DNA of 64,000 nt from contig OY764195.2 of assembly GCA_963668245.2 (NCBI GenBank), positions 1,364,001 to 1,428,000 on the forward strand, written 5' to 3'. Positions within the stretch are counted from its first letter, which is position 1; every line of letters begins with the position of its first letter. Origin of the DNA: Anoxybacterium sp963668245 (GTDB lineage: Bacteria > Bacillota > Clostridia > Peptostreptococcales > Anaerovoracaceae). Under the pieces are notes generated by a model. That model had not been told where the DNA came from. It made no database searches and saw nothing but the letters and a program-made list of their open reading frames with translations. The position numbers and the translations under genes were made by a program. Below are positions 30,971 through 40,362 of this stretch, piece after piece.

Positions 30971-31795
30971 TTACAAGTGTTTTTTGCAAAAAATCAGACT
31001 ATTCGGAAAAACGTCGATGCTTTTTTCGTTTTCATCGACGGATCCTAGGTAAATCAATGGGAAATAATCTTGAATCTTCTTTTTTTCTGGCTCAGTTGAT
31101 GCTATCACAACGCCAGTTCCTACAATTTCGATATCAAATTCCGACAGCATATCTGTGATTCCTTTTACACTACCACCAGCTCTCATAAAATCATCAATGA
31201 TAATGGCCTTAGAACCAGCTGTTACAGCGCGTTTCGAAATGGACATTTTTTGTATTCGTTCAGCTGACCCAGAAAAATAGTTGATACTAACAGTAGAACC
31301 TTCAGATATTTTACTTTCTCTTCTAATGACTACTAGGGGAAGGTTTAGCATATGTGCTGTCATCAGTGCGACCGGAATTCCTTTTGTTTCAATCGTTACA
31401 ACAAAGTCAGCACCTAAACTCATAAAGCGTTTGGCAAATATTTCTCCAGCGCGCTTTACCAAGTTTGAATCGAACATAAGATCGGAAGTATAAAGAAATC
31501 CACTTCCAAGGATTCTATTTTTATCGCGTAGCTTTTCGCAAACTTGATTTAATAATAATTCCGCATCTTCATCAGATATGTAGGGGACCAGTTTTACACC
31601 GCCACCTGCACCTGCAGTCGTTTCAATGAGACCGAGATGCAGAGATTCTAATAATTGTTTTGCACTTTGAATATCTTCACTGACACTAGACTTGGCGGCT
31701 TGAAATAAATCGCAGAAATAGCCTAATGAATACAGTTTGTTGGGGTTTTCCGATAGTATTTTAATGATAGCACCGACTCGTTCTGTACGTTTCAT
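30971..31795 (-). CDS. purR: Pur operon repressor
   Basis: 274 residues. N-terminal winged-helix domain (MKRTERVGAIIKILSENPNK, to about residue 75), then a type I phosphoribosyltransferase-like domain whose PRPP loop IIIDDFMRAGGS lies at about residues 198-209. In Bacillus it represses purine genes and PRPP relieves repression. ATG 31795 is chosen since GGAGG is nine bases upstream; an ATG at 31804 sits against that site. spoVG follows 87 bases later. A CGAA-containing word in the purR-murC gap could be part of a Pur box, but no full pair was seen. Confidence 0.95.
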   Translation of the reverse strand: MKRTERVGAIIKILSENPNKLYSLGYFCDLFQAAKSSVSEDIQSAKQLLESLHLGLIETTAGAGGGVKLVPYISDEDAELLLNQVCEKLRDKNRILGSGFLYTSDLMFDSNLVKRAGEIFAKRFMSLGADFVVTIETKGIPVALMTAHMLNLPLVVIRRESKISEGSTVSINYFSGSAERIQKMSISKRAVTAGSKAIIIDDFMRAGGSVKGITDMLSEFDIEIVGTGVVIASTEPEKKKIQDYFPLIYLGSVDENEKSIDVFPNSLIFCKKHL

Positions 31796-31896
31796 TAGTA
31801 ACATCCTCCATAAACTATGTATAATAATATGTCATGGACTGATTTTATTCGTTTTATATAATTTTGTCAAATTCACAATATTTTTTTTCTGAATTA

Positions 31897-31905
31897 TGTT
31901 ATAAT
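31897..31905 (+). promoter_or_regulatory. Extended -10 promoter of murC
   Basis: TGTTATAAT at 31897-31905; no good -35. The leader holds two small hairpins, ATGCT/AGCAT and TAGCGA/TCGCTA (about 31941-31958). Confidence 0.6.
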
Positions 31906-31980
31906 CGTTTGTATGCTTATGAGCATATAATATGAAATAATAGCGAGTAAATTCGCTATAAAATATAATGGAGGATTCTA

Positions 31981-33372
31981 ATGCTTAACCTTAAAAATTT
32001 CAAGCATATTCACTGTATTGGAATCGGTGGAATTGGGCTGAGCGCTATTGCAGAAATTTTTCTTGCGAGAGGTTGCCGCGTATCTGGTTCAGATATGAAA
32101 GAAAGCGATATCACTGATAAATTAATAGAGCAGGGCGCATTTGTTTTTCTCGGACATCGGGCAAAAAATATTTCTGGTGCGGATTTAGTGGTTTATTCCG
32201 CTGCGGTTTCACAGGATAATCCTGAGATAGTAGAGGCATTAGAACATGGTGTTCCCATTGCATCTAGAGCAGAGGTGTTAGGTGCGCTGATGCGAGATTA
32301 TGAAACGAGCATTGCGATATCGGGTACGCATGGAAAAACTACAACTACATCCATGGTTTCTTTGATTTTAGAAAAAGCTTTAAAAGATCCAACCATTCTA
32401 GTAGGCGGGAATCTTGTGGAAATTAATGGAAATGTTAAAGTGGGTGAAAGCGGATATTTCGTTACAGAAGCTTGTGAATACATGGACAGTTTTCTAAACC
32501 TAAGCCCGAAGATTGAAATTATTCTGAACATTGACTCAGATCATTTGGATTACTTTAAGGATATTGAACATATTGCGCGCTCTTTCGACCAATTTGCTAG
32601 GTTAGTTCCTGAAAACGGTCTTGTAATAGCGTACGATGCCAATCCATTTGTGCGAAGCATTTTAAAAGAGCTTGATAAAAATGTTATGACCTTTGGATTT
32701 AGTGAACAATGTGATTATTATGCAGCGGACATTGAGTTTAATACATCAGGTATGCCCTCTTTTAAGATTTTTCATCATGAAGAACTTCTTTGTTTGACAC
32801 AGCTGTCAATTCCAGGAGAGCATAATATTGCAAATGCATTGGCTGCCTTTGCTTGTTGTCATTATCTAGGTGTTCCTGTAGATTCAATGCTTTCATCGCT
32901 TGAGTCATATACAGGAACTCAGCGCCGTTTCGATGTGATTGGGGTGACAAAAAACAACATTAAAATTGTGGATGATTATGCACATCATCCTACGGAAATC
33001 AAAGCTACACTGAAAGCGGCACAAAATGTTCCACATAATGAGCTTTGGTGTTTATTTCAGCCACATACTTACACCAGAACCTTAGCACTTTTTGACGATT
33101 TTGCAAGCTCGTTCGAAGCGGCAGATAAAATTGTTATGGCAGAAATCTATGCGGCTCGAGAAAAAAATATTCATAAGATAAGCTCGAAAGAATTAGTTGC
33201 GGCAATCAAAAAGGCATATCCTGGGAAAGATGTTTATTATTTTGCAAACTTTGAGGAGATTGCAAGTTTTGTGATAAATAACGGTCAAAGCGGTGATTTA
33301 GTTATTACGATGGGTGCTGGGGATATTTATAAAGTAGCCGAAATTATTCTAGAAAAAGATAGGCTTTCATAG
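31981..33372 (+). CDS. murC: UDP-N-acetylmuramate--L-alanine ligase
   Basis: 463 residues. Adds the first amino acid to UDP-MurNAc. Mur ligase architecture: N-terminal Rossmann domain with HCIGIGGIGLSAIAEI (about residue 10), central ATPase with the P-loop SGTHGKTTTTSM near residue 115, and a C-terminal domain with DDYAHHPTEIKATL near residue 330. GGAGG site before the ATG. The stop codon is located inside the loop side of the terminator hairpin. Confidence 0.97.
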   Translation: MLNLKNFKHIHCIGIGGIGLSAIAEIFLARGCRVSGSDMKESDITDKLIEQGAFVFLGHRAKNISGADLVVYSAAVSQDNPEIVEALEHGVPIASRAEVLGALMRDYETSIAISGTHGKTTTTSMVSLILEKALKDPTILVGGNLVEINGNVKVGESGYFVTEACEYMDSFLNLSPKIEIILNIDSDHLDYFKDIEHIARSFDQFARLVPENGLVIAYDANPFVRSILKELDKNVMTFGFSEQCDYYAADIEFNTSGMPSFKIFHHEELLCLTQLSIPGEHNIANALAAFACCHYLGVPVDSMLSSLESYTGTQRRFDVIGVTKNNIKIVDDYAHHPTEIKATLKAAQNVPHNELWCLFQPHTYTRTLALFDDFASSFEAADKIVMAEIYAAREKNIHKISSKELVAAIKKAYPGKDVYYFANFEEIASFVINNGQSGDLVITMGAGDIYKVAEIILEKDRLS

Positions 33373-33384
33373 CCTATTTTTCTT
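33359..33384 (+). terminator. Terminator overlapping the murC stop
   Basis: ATAGGCT/AGCCTAT stem (33359-33365 with 33371-33377) followed by TTTTCTTTT; the TAG stop is at 33370-33372. Confidence 0.75.
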
Positions 33385-33462
33385 TTGAATAATAGAAAGT
33401 AAATTTTGAATATTTCTGAAATCGTTTATTAGCATTTTATGCTTTTTGATTTCCATTAAAGA

Positions 33463-33471
33463 TGATATAAT
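33463..33471 (+). promoter_or_regulatory. Extended -10 promoter of the glmU-like/prs operon
   Basis: TGATATAAT at 33463-33471; the -35 region (TTTTTG at 17 bases) is poor. Confidence 0.6.
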
Positions 33472-33503
33472 AACTCTGTATGAAAAATCTCAGGAGGAAA
33501 AAC

Positions 33504-34199
33504 ATGAATGCACGTTTAGAATACGAGGAAGCAGAACGAAAACGGTACGAAATAAACTTAAAGCATTTAGATCAAGGGGTAAAATTTGTAGATCTAAAAG
33601 CTGCTTATATTGATGAACAAGTTGAAATTGGAAAAGGTACCCTCATATATCCAGGCGTTATCTTAGAAGGTAAAACAATACTGGGTGAGAACTGCGTGGT
33701 TCTTCAAAGTACTAGAATTGTCAATTCAGTTGTTGGAGACGATACTGAGATACAAAGCTCTGTTATTTTAGACAGCAAAGTGGGCAATCATACGAAGATT
33801 GGTCCGTTTGCATACCTACGGCCCAATAGCAACATTGGTGACCATGTAAAAGTGGGTGACTTCGTTGAAGTTAAAAATTCTACCATGGGAAATGGCTCAA
33901 AAGCATCACACCTAACATATGTAGGTGATTCAGACATTGGGGAAAATGTGAATCTTGGATGCGGTGTCGTCTTTGTAAATTATGATGGTAAGAATAAATT
34001 CCGTTCTGTCGTGAAAGACGGAGCCTTTGTTGGGTGCAATGTGAACCTTGTTTCCCCTATTACTGTTGGGGAAAATGCATATATTGCAGCGGGAACCACA
34101 GTAACTAGAGATGTTCCCAGTGAGACTCTTTGTGTAGGTAGAGCGAAAGAAAAACATATTGAAGGTTGGGTTACTAGAAAAGGGTTAGAAAAAAAATAA
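33504..34199 (+). CDS. Stand-alone GlmU-type glucosamine-1-phosphate acetyltransferase domain
   Basis: 231 residues corresponding to the C-terminal half of bifunctional GlmU. A linker helix (ARLEYEEAERKRYEINLKHL) leads into a left-handed beta-helix of hexapeptide repeats. Acetyltransferase residues are kept: the catalytic His in KASHLTYVGDSDIG, NYDGKNKF, and the final VTRDVPSETLCVGRAKEK segment. The N-terminal uridyltransferase half (LAAGxGTRM) is absent: only 131 bases lie between murC and this start. The start at 33504 follows AGGAGG. It sits exactly where glmU lies in the Bacillus glmU-prs-pth-mfd order, so it is probably a reduced glmU rather than an unrelated transferase. Confidence 0.88.
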   Translation: MNARLEYEEAERKRYEINLKHLDQGVKFVDLKAAYIDEQVEIGKGTLIYPGVILEGKTILGENCVVLQSTRIVNSVVGDDTEIQSSVILDSKVGNHTKIGPFAYLRPNSNIGDHVKVGDFVEVKNSTMGNGSKASHLTYVGDSDIGENVNLGCGVVFVNYDGKNKFRSVVKDGAFVGCNVNLVSPITVGENAYIAAGTTVTRDVPSETLCVGRAKEKHIEGWVTRKGLEKK

Positions 34200-34241
34200 A
34201 AAACATGCCAGAGGCATAAGATAAAAGAAAGAGGTGTAGTA

Positions 34242-35192
34242 ATGAAGAACGGGGTCTTCACAGATTTTAAAATTTTTGCAGGAAATTCCAATCACGAGTT
34301 GGCAGAAGAGGTTGCCTCCATTATGGGTAAACCCCTTGGTAAATCTACGGTAAGCAAATTTAGTGATGGAGAGATATCAGTTAGTTTATGGGAAACAGTT
34401 CGAGGAATTGATACGTATATCGTTCAATCAACCTGTGAACCAGTAAATGACAGCTTGATGGAATTGCTAATCATGATTGATGCTATGAAAAGAGCATCTG
34501 CTGGTCGTATTAATGCTGTAATTCCATACTATGGATATGCAAGACAGGACCGAAAAGCAAAAGCGAGAGACCCTATTACGGCAAAACTTGTAGCAGATTT
34601 GATTACAAGTGCAGGAGCAGATCGTGTTGTAACTATGGATTTGCATGCTTCTCAGATTCAAGGATATTTTAATATCCCCGTGGATCACCTGCTTGGTATG
34701 CCCATTTTGGTCAAGTATTTTAGGGAGATGCGTTTAGATGATTTGGTTATTGTATCTCCTGACCATGGAAGTGTTACACGTGCTAGAAATATGGCGCATC
34801 CGCTTGATGCACCAATTGCAATTGTAGATAAGCGAAGACCAAAGGCAAATGTTTCCGAGATAATGAATATTATAGGGGACATCGAAGGGAAAAATGTAAT
34901 CTTAGTGGATGATATGATTGACACAGCTGGTACGATCACCAATGCAGCAAATGCGCTCAAGGATATGGGAGCAAAGGATGTTTATGCTTGTGCAACGCAT
35001 CCAATTTTATCTGGTCCAGCTATTGATAGAATTCAGGATTCTGCTATCAAGGAGCTTGTTCTTCTGAATACTACTCCATTACCAGATGCAAAGAAGATTG
35101 ATAAAATCAAAATGCTATCTGTTGCGCCATTGTTTGCAGAGGCAATGATTAGAATCTTTACAAATGATTCAATCAGTAGACTGTTTGATTAG
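34242..35192 (+). CDS. prs: Ribose-phosphate pyrophosphokinase
   Basis: 316 residues. Makes PRPP from ribose-5-phosphate and ATP. Shows the flexible catalytic loop RQDRKAKARDPITAK near residue 98, HASQIQGYF near 130, and the PRPP loop ILVDDMIDTAGT near residue 220. The AGAGGTG site gives a clear start. Downstream of the glmU-like gene as in Bacillus; a small ATGCC/GGCAT hairpin lies in the short gap. PRPP made here is also the PurR effector, and purR is the nearby opposing gene. Confidence 0.97.
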   Translation: MKNGVFTDFKIFAGNSNHELAEEVASIMGKPLGKSTVSKFSDGEISVSLWETVRGIDTYIVQSTCEPVNDSLMELLIMIDAMKRASAGRINAVIPYYGYARQDRKAKARDPITAKLVADLITSAGADRVVTMDLHASQIQGYFNIPVDHLLGMPILVKYFREMRLDDLVIVSPDHGSVTRARNMAHPLDAPIAIVDKRRPKANVSEIMNIIGDIEGKNVILVDDMIDTAGTITNAANALKDMGAKDVYACATHPILSGPAIDRIQDSAIKELVLLNTTPLPDAKKIDKIKMLSVAPLFAEAMIRIFTNDSISRLFD

Positions 35193-35200
35193 GAGAAACT

Positions 35201-35794
35201 ATGTATATTATTGTCGGTCTTGGTAATCCTGGTAAAAAGTATGAAAATACAAAGCATAACATTGGATTCATCACAGTAGATTACCTGGCAGAAAAATATG
35301 ATATCAAAATCAACAAAATTAAGCATAAAGCACTGGTCGGAGAAGGGATAATCTCCGGCCAGAAAGTTTTATTGGTAAAACCTCAGACCTTTATGAACCT
35401 AAGTGGAAATAGTGTACGAGAAGTTATGGATTATTATAAGGTTGACATACACCGGCTTGTCGTAATTTATGATGACGTTGACATTCCCATGGGAAGATTG
35501 CGTATCCGTAAAAAAGGTAGTGCGGGTACCCATAATGGAATGCGTTCAATTATTTATGATTTACAAGAGGATGGATTTCCGCGGATTCGTATAGGGATTG
35601 GCTCTGACAAAAAAATCCCATTAGCTGGATATGTATTGGGCGGATTTAATAAAGAAGAAAGCAAGTTGATAGAAGAAGTGGTAAAGCGTGGAGTTGCTTC
35701 AATAGAATGCATGCTTGATAAAGGTATTGAGATTGCCATGGGAGAATTTAATGTGAAACCATTGGCTGAAGGGGAAACAAAAAAAGATGAGTGA
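35201..35794 (+). CDS. pth: Peptidyl-tRNA hydrolase
   Basis: 197 residues. Releases peptides from prematurely dropped peptidyl-tRNA. N-terminal GLGNPGKKYENTKHNIGF with the catalytic His19, KPQTFMNLSG with the substrate Asn near residue 68, and DDVDIPMGRLRIRKKGSAGTHNGM cut across residues 92-115. The gene equals Bacillus spoVC by position. It ends inside the start of mfd with an eight-base overlap. Bacillus ctc (rplY) normally lies between prs and pth and is missing here. Confidence 0.96.
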   Translation: MYIIVGLGNPGKKYENTKHNIGFITVDYLAEKYDIKINKIKHKALVGEGIISGQKVLLVKPQTFMNLSGNSVREVMDYYKVDIHRLVVIYDDVDIPMGRLRIRKKGSAGTHNGMRSIIYDLQEDGFPRIRIGIGSDKKIPLAGYVLGGFNKEESKLIEEVVKRGVASIECMLDKGIEIAMGEFNVKPLAEGETKKDE

Positions 35795-38700
35795 CAAGGT
35801 CAGAGGACGTAAGTTTGGTGAAATCGCTAGTCTGGCAAAATCAATAAAAGATATTATTCATATAACCGGTGTATCGGAAGGACGGGCCATGCCTGTTGCT
35901 TCGTTGGTTATCAATGAAAGAAGAGGACAGTGTCTTATTATAACCTCCTCTTTTGTGAAAGCAAAACGATTAGCAGAGGACCTGTCTTTTTTTGTGGAAA
36001 AAAACATTTATGTTGTTCCAGATGAAGATCAGTTCTTTTTAAAATATGAGGCTAAAAGCCATGGGAATTTGGAAGAAAGATTAAAAGCCTTGAAAGCACT
36101 TTCTTCGTCAGAAGATTGTGTGGTGATTGCACCTGTTTTGGGTGCAATCAAGAAGCTTCCTCCACGTGAGATTTTTTCAGAGCATACCTTACTTTTTCGC
36201 TTGGGTGAAGAAACTGATGTGGAAAAGATTAAGCGAAAGCTGGTATATATGGGTTACGAACGGGCAACCTATATTGAGTCAAAATCTCAGTATAGTGTGC
36301 GCGGTGGTATTATTGACATTTTTCCAGTTGATTCGGAATACCCTTTCCGTATTGAGCTGTTTGACAATGAAATTGATTCCATCAGGACTTTTGATCCAAT
36401 TACACAAAGATCGGTAGAAAATTTAAAAATTGCTGAAATTTATCCTGCAGAGCAAATGGTACAAGAGGATCATTTGTTTCATCATGCGGCAATGAAGCTG
36501 GAGAAAGCTTACATGCAGCATGCAAAAAAAATAGATGAACCAGCAAAAAAAAATTTACTTCAAAGAAAAGATCAACTGATTTCTTACATTGAGGATACAA
36601 AAAATATTCAGCTCCTAGAAAACTATATACACTATTTTTATGAAAATACCCAGTATTTGTGGGATTACTTAGAGCAGGGAAGTCCCATTATGCTGGATGA
36701 CCCAGATAGAATACGTGAAGTGATAAGTTTAAAAGAAAAAGAAAACAAAGATGATTTTCATGTTTTACTAGAACGTGGAGAAGCTATTCCTGCTGATTTT
36801 CGCGCTTTCCCAAGTAAGGATGATTTGGATGTACTATTTCAAAAGCAGAATCTTTTCTTTTTCTCTCCATTTCAAAAGCAATTAAAAGGAATGGAACGTA
36901 TTGGTGCACATGTGCAAATTGCGTCAAAACAAGCACCAATTTTCAATGGACGTATGGATTTTCTGGAAACAGATTTAAAGGGTTACTTAAAACAGGGATA
37001 TGAAGTAACTATTGTTTGTGCTACCGATGAACGAATTGAAAACATGCGTGCTTTTACCAAATCTTTTGACCCGAATAGTAAGATAAAGATGTCAAAAGGC
37101 AGCTTGACTTCTGGAATGGAATATCCTGAAGAAAAACTTATCTATCTTTGGGATGGGGATATCTTTACAACGCAAAAGCATAAGAAAACCAAACGAGCTG
37201 AAAAAAAGGGGAATCCAATAAAAACTTTTGCAGATATTCGGAAAGGCGATTTTGTAGTACACGAAAACCACGGAGTTGGGAAATTCATCGGTGTCGAGCA
37301 ACTGGTTGTTCAGAATGTAAAAAAAGATTACTTGAAAATAAAGTATGCCGGTGAAGATATGTTATATGTCCCTGTGGAGCAAATGGATGTAATCCAAAAA
37401 TACATTGGAGCAGATGGCAATGCACCAAAAATGAATAGACTTGCAGGAGGAGAATGGAAGAAGGTCAAAGCCAAAGCCAAGGCAGCGATTGTAAATATGG
37501 CCAAAGAACTTCTTGAAATATCAGCTCAGAGACAAGCAAGGGGAGGGTATTCCTTTGCACCCGATACAATTTGGCAAAAAGAATTTGAAGACTTGTTTCC
37601 CTATGAAGAAACATCGGATCAATTGAGATGTATTGAAGAAATTAAAGCTGATATGGAAAAACCAGTTTCTATGGAAAGATTATTATGTGGTGATGTTGGT
37701 TATGGTAAAACTGAAGTGGCTGCCCGAGCTGTTTTTAAATGCATAGCGGATGGGAAACAGGCAGCGGTACTTGTGCCGACAACGATTTTGGCAAATCAAC
37801 ATTATTATACGTTCAAAGATCGATTTGAAAAATTTCCATTTCAGGTGGAAATGTTAAGTCGATTTAGAACTGAAGTACAACAAGAACAAATAATCGAAAA
37901 ATTGAAAAAAGGTAATGTTGATGTTTTGGTAGGAACACATAGGCTGCTTTCAAAAGATATAGAGTTTAAAAATTTGGGGCTTTTGGTCATTGACGAAGAA
38001 CAACGTTTTGGAGTGCAGCATAAAGAAGCATTAAAAAAAATGAGAGCAAATGTGGATGTGTTGACGTTATCTGCTACACCTATCCCTAGAACTTTGCACA
38101 TGTCATTGGTTGGCATTAAAGATATGAGCATGATTGAAGAACCACCAGAAGAACGCTATCCAGTTCAAACCTATGTGCTAGAACAGGATGAAGATGTGAT
38201 TCGTGATGCGATTCAAAGAGAGCTTGATCGAGACGGGCAAGTCTATGTAGTATATAATCGAGTTCGTGGAATTTATAAAATTGCATCTCTCATTTCAGAA
38301 CTTGTTCCAGATGCCGTAGTTACGGTTGGACATGGGCAAATGAATGAAAAGCAATTAGAAGATATTATGATTGATTTTGTAAACCACGAATCTAACGTTT
38401 TGGTAGCAACTACTATCATTGAATCTGGAATTGATATTCCAAATGCAAATACAATGATTATATTAGATGCAGATCGATTTGGGCTATCTCAATTATATCA
38501 GCTAAGAGGTCGAGTTGGACGCTCTACGAGAATGGCGTTTGCGTATCTAATGTATCAGAAAGATAAAGTTCTATCTGAATTAGCAGAAAAAAGACTTCGT
38601 GCTATCAAAGAATTCACCGAGTTTGGCTCTGGATTCCATATTGCTATGAGGGATTTGGAAATCCGAGGAGCTGGTAATCTTCTTGGTACAGAGCAACACG

Positions 38701-39227
38701 GTCATATGATGAGTGTGGGCTACGAACTTTACTGCAAACTGATTGATGATGCGGTTCGTGCTTTAAGTGGAGAAATTGTCAATCCAGATCGAGAGGAAAC
38801 ATCTTTGGAAATTGCAGTTTCTGCCTATATTCCAGACAGTTACATCAACGATGAAAGCTTGAAATTACAGATGTATAAGAAAATTGCAGCTGTTAAAAAT
38901 CGTGAAGATGAACGAGAAATGATAGATGAACTGCTAGATCGATTTGGAGAACTGCCTAATGAAGTAACAAATTTACTTCAAGTTTCGTTGATTCATGCTA
39001 TGTCTGAAACAGCAGGGATTACTCGAATTCACGAAGAGAAAAACAAAATTGTCTTTGATTTTTTTGATCAGAAACAGATGAACCCTAAAATCATTGCAGC
39101 GTTATCAAAGACCTACGGGATGAAAATTTTAATACATGCTGGAATTAAGCCATTTATTAAATATAGTATCACTGGAAAAAATAAACTTCAACAAATCATC
39201 ATGTTTTTAGATCATTTTATGATATAA
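35787..39227 (+). CDS. mfd: Transcription-repair coupling factor
   Basis: 1146 residues, full length. Removes stalled RNA polymerase and recruits UvrA. Domain order: UvrB-like N-terminal region (about 1-350), the RNA polymerase interacting CarD-like domain around residue 480-545 (GDFVVHENHGVGKFIGVE), then SF2 helicase motors with Walker A CGDVGYGKTEVA near residue 632, DEEQRFGV, SATPIPRTL and GRVGRS, and a C-terminal TRCF domain. It overlaps pth by eight bases. The last part of the gene contains an extended -10 sequence, TGATATAAT (39220-39228), likely the promoter for the next gene. Confidence 0.97.
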   Translation: MSDKVRGRKFGEIASLAKSIKDIIHITGVSEGRAMPVASLVINERRGQCLIITSSFVKAKRLAEDLSFFVEKNIYVVPDEDQFFLKYEAKSHGNLEERLKALKALSSSEDCVVIAPVLGAIKKLPPREIFSEHTLLFRLGEETDVEKIKRKLVYMGYERATYIESKSQYSVRGGIIDIFPVDSEYPFRIELFDNEIDSIRTFDPITQRSVENLKIAEIYPAEQMVQEDHLFHHAAMKLEKAYMQHAKKIDEPAKKNLLQRKDQLISYIEDTKNIQLLENYIHYFYENTQYLWDYLEQGSPIMLDDPDRIREVISLKEKENKDDFHVLLERGEAIPADFRAFPSKDDLDVLFQKQNLFFFSPFQKQLKGMERIGAHVQIASKQAPIFNGRMDFLETDLKGYLKQGYEVTIVCATDERIENMRAFTKSFDPNSKIKMSKGSLTSGMEYPEEKLIYLWDGDIFTTQKHKKTKRAEKKGNPIKTFADIRKGDFVVHENHGVGKFIGVEQLVVQNVKKDYLKIKYAGEDMLYVPVEQMDVIQKYIGADGNAPKMNRLAGGEWKKVKAKAKAAIVNMAKELLEISAQRQARGGYSFAPDTIWQKEFEDLFPYEETSDQLRCIEEIKADMEKPVSMERLLCGDVGYGKTEVAARAVFKCIADGKQAAVLVPTTILANQHYYTFKDRFEKFPFQVEMLSRFRTEVQQEQIIEKLKKGNVDVLVGTHRLLSKDIEFKNLGLLVIDEEQRFGVQHKEALKKMRANVDVLTLSATPIPRTLHMSLVGIKDMSMIEEPPEERYPVQTYVLEQDEDVIRDAIQRELDRDGQVYVVYNRVRGIYKIASLISELVPDAVVTVGHGQMNEKQLEDIMIDFVNHESNVLVATTIIESGIDIPNANTMIILDADRFGLSQLYQLRGRVGRSTRMAFAYLMYQKDKVLSELAEKRLRAIKEFTEFGSGFHIAMRDLEIRGAGNLLGTEQHGHMMSVGYELYCKLIDDAVRALSGEIVNPDREETSLEIAVSAYIPDSYINDESLKLQMYKKIAAVKNREDEREMIDELLDRFGELPNEVTNLLQVSLIHAMSETAGITRIHEEKNKIVFDFFDQKQMNPKIIAALSKTYGMKILIHAGIKPFIKYSITGKNKLQQIIMFLDHFMI

Positions 39228-39228
39228 T
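39220..39228 (+). promoter_or_regulatory. Extended -10 promoter for the foldase gene, inside the mfd end
   Basis: TGATATAAT at 39220-39228 overlaps the mfd stop; no convincing -35. Confidence 0.5.
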
Positions 39229-39312
39229 GACATTCTATGGAAATAAAAGGACGGGCTGGTTGTAACGAGATGTTGAGTCAGCCACAAAATATGTTTTAGA
39301 GGAGAATAGTAG

Positions 39313-40239
39313 ATGAAAAAAATATTTGCAGTATTGTTGCTGGTAGTTATGGTCTTTGGTCTTTCTGCCTGCGGTGAAGAGAAAGAGACAGAGTTAGTTC
39401 ATATTGGAGATTCGGTGATTACACAAACGGATTTAGATCAATATATCGAGTTTGCAGCATTTCTTCAGGGTGTTGATTTAGAACAAATTCCAGAAGACAG
39501 TTTGGCGACAATCAAGCAGCAAATGTTAGAAGATATGATTTCTCTGGATTGCATTGAGCAGTACTATGCAGGAAAAGAAGCTGAAATCCTTCCAGATACA
39601 GTTGAAGAAGATTTGCAAAGTTTTTTGGATGAAGCAAAAAGCACTGATACAGTTAGTGACTATTTGACAGAAAAGAATATTTCTGATGAAACACTGACTA
39701 AATTTTACTATGATCAGTACTATAAGGATGCATATCTTAAGGAAGTGCAGGCAGGTATGTCTGATTTAGAACAACAGGCGCAGGATTACTATACTGCAAA
39801 CAAAGAGAGTTTCAAAGTAGATGAAGTAACTGCAAGCCATATCTTGCTAGAGGATGAAGCGTTAGCAAATGAAATTCTAGACAAAATTAAAGCTGGAGCT
39901 GATTTTGCAGCATTGGCAAAAGAATATAGCATTGATACTGGTACAAAAGACAATGGTGGAAGTTTGGGCTCTTTTGGAAGAGGCAAGATGGTTACCGAGT
40001 TTGAAAATGCAGCTTTTGCATTGGAACCTGGTGAAGTAAGTGATGTTGTTCAAACTCAATATGGATACCATATCATTAAAGTTACCGATAAAGAAAATAG
40101 AACGAAAACTTATGAAGATGTAAGGGATGATATTATCTCTACCATTGTTAATACAGAAGCACAAGTTAAAATTCAAGAATTGGAATCCACAATGGATATT
40201 GAATACTTGACAGATGATTATGCTCCAAAAGCAAAATAA
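39313..40239 (+). CDS. prsA: PrsA-like foldase lipoprotein (parvulin peptidyl-prolyl isomerase)
   Basis: 308 residues. Signal peptide with lipobox LSAC and lipidated Cys20 (MKKIFAVLLLVVMVFGLSAC), a SurA-like N-terminal helical region, and a parvulin rotamase domain at about residues 175-270 containing ASHILLEDEA, DNGGSLGSFGRGKM and YGYHIIKVTD. It probably helps exported proteins fold on the outer face of the membrane. GAGGAG site before the ATG. The same mfd-prsA-like foldase neighbourhood occurs in clostridia. A 90-base structured element follows. Confidence 0.93.
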   Translation: MKKIFAVLLLVVMVFGLSACGEEKETELVHIGDSVITQTDLDQYIEFAAFLQGVDLEQIPEDSLATIKQQMLEDMISLDCIEQYYAGKEAEILPDTVEEDLQSFLDEAKSTDTVSDYLTEKNISDETLTKFYYDQYYKDAYLKEVQAGMSDLEQQAQDYYTANKESFKVDEVTASHILLEDEALANEILDKIKAGADFAALAKEYSIDTGTKDNGGSLGSFGRGKMVTEFENAAFALEPGEVSDVVQTQYGYHIIKVTDKENRTKTYEDVRDDIISTIVNTEAQVKIQELESTMDIEYLTDDYAPKAK

Positions 40240-40262
40240 TATCTCGTAAAAAAATGAAGCAT

Positions 40263-40352
40263 AAAAGAGGCTACGAGTTGATTTTGAACCGACACCAAGC
40301 AACAGATATGGGGGTCGATTCACAGAACCATCAACTGCGCTAGCCTCTTTTT
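40263..40352. terminator. Long structured bidirectional terminator element
   Basis: Outer arms AAAAGAGGCTA (40263-40273) and TAGCCTCTTTT, an inner helix GTTGAT (40277-40282)/ATCAAC (40330-40335), and a further imperfect CCGACACC/GGGGGTCG pairing around a loop. Both flanking genes converge on it. It is far larger than the other terminators in the window and is GC-richer than its surroundings. Confidence 0.7.
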
Positions 40353-40362
40353 GTTGTTATTA

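Noticed and set aside
30764..31052. Frames on the + strand opposite spoVG and purR
   Set aside because: They lie across two well-supported genes on the other strand and have no ribosome sites.
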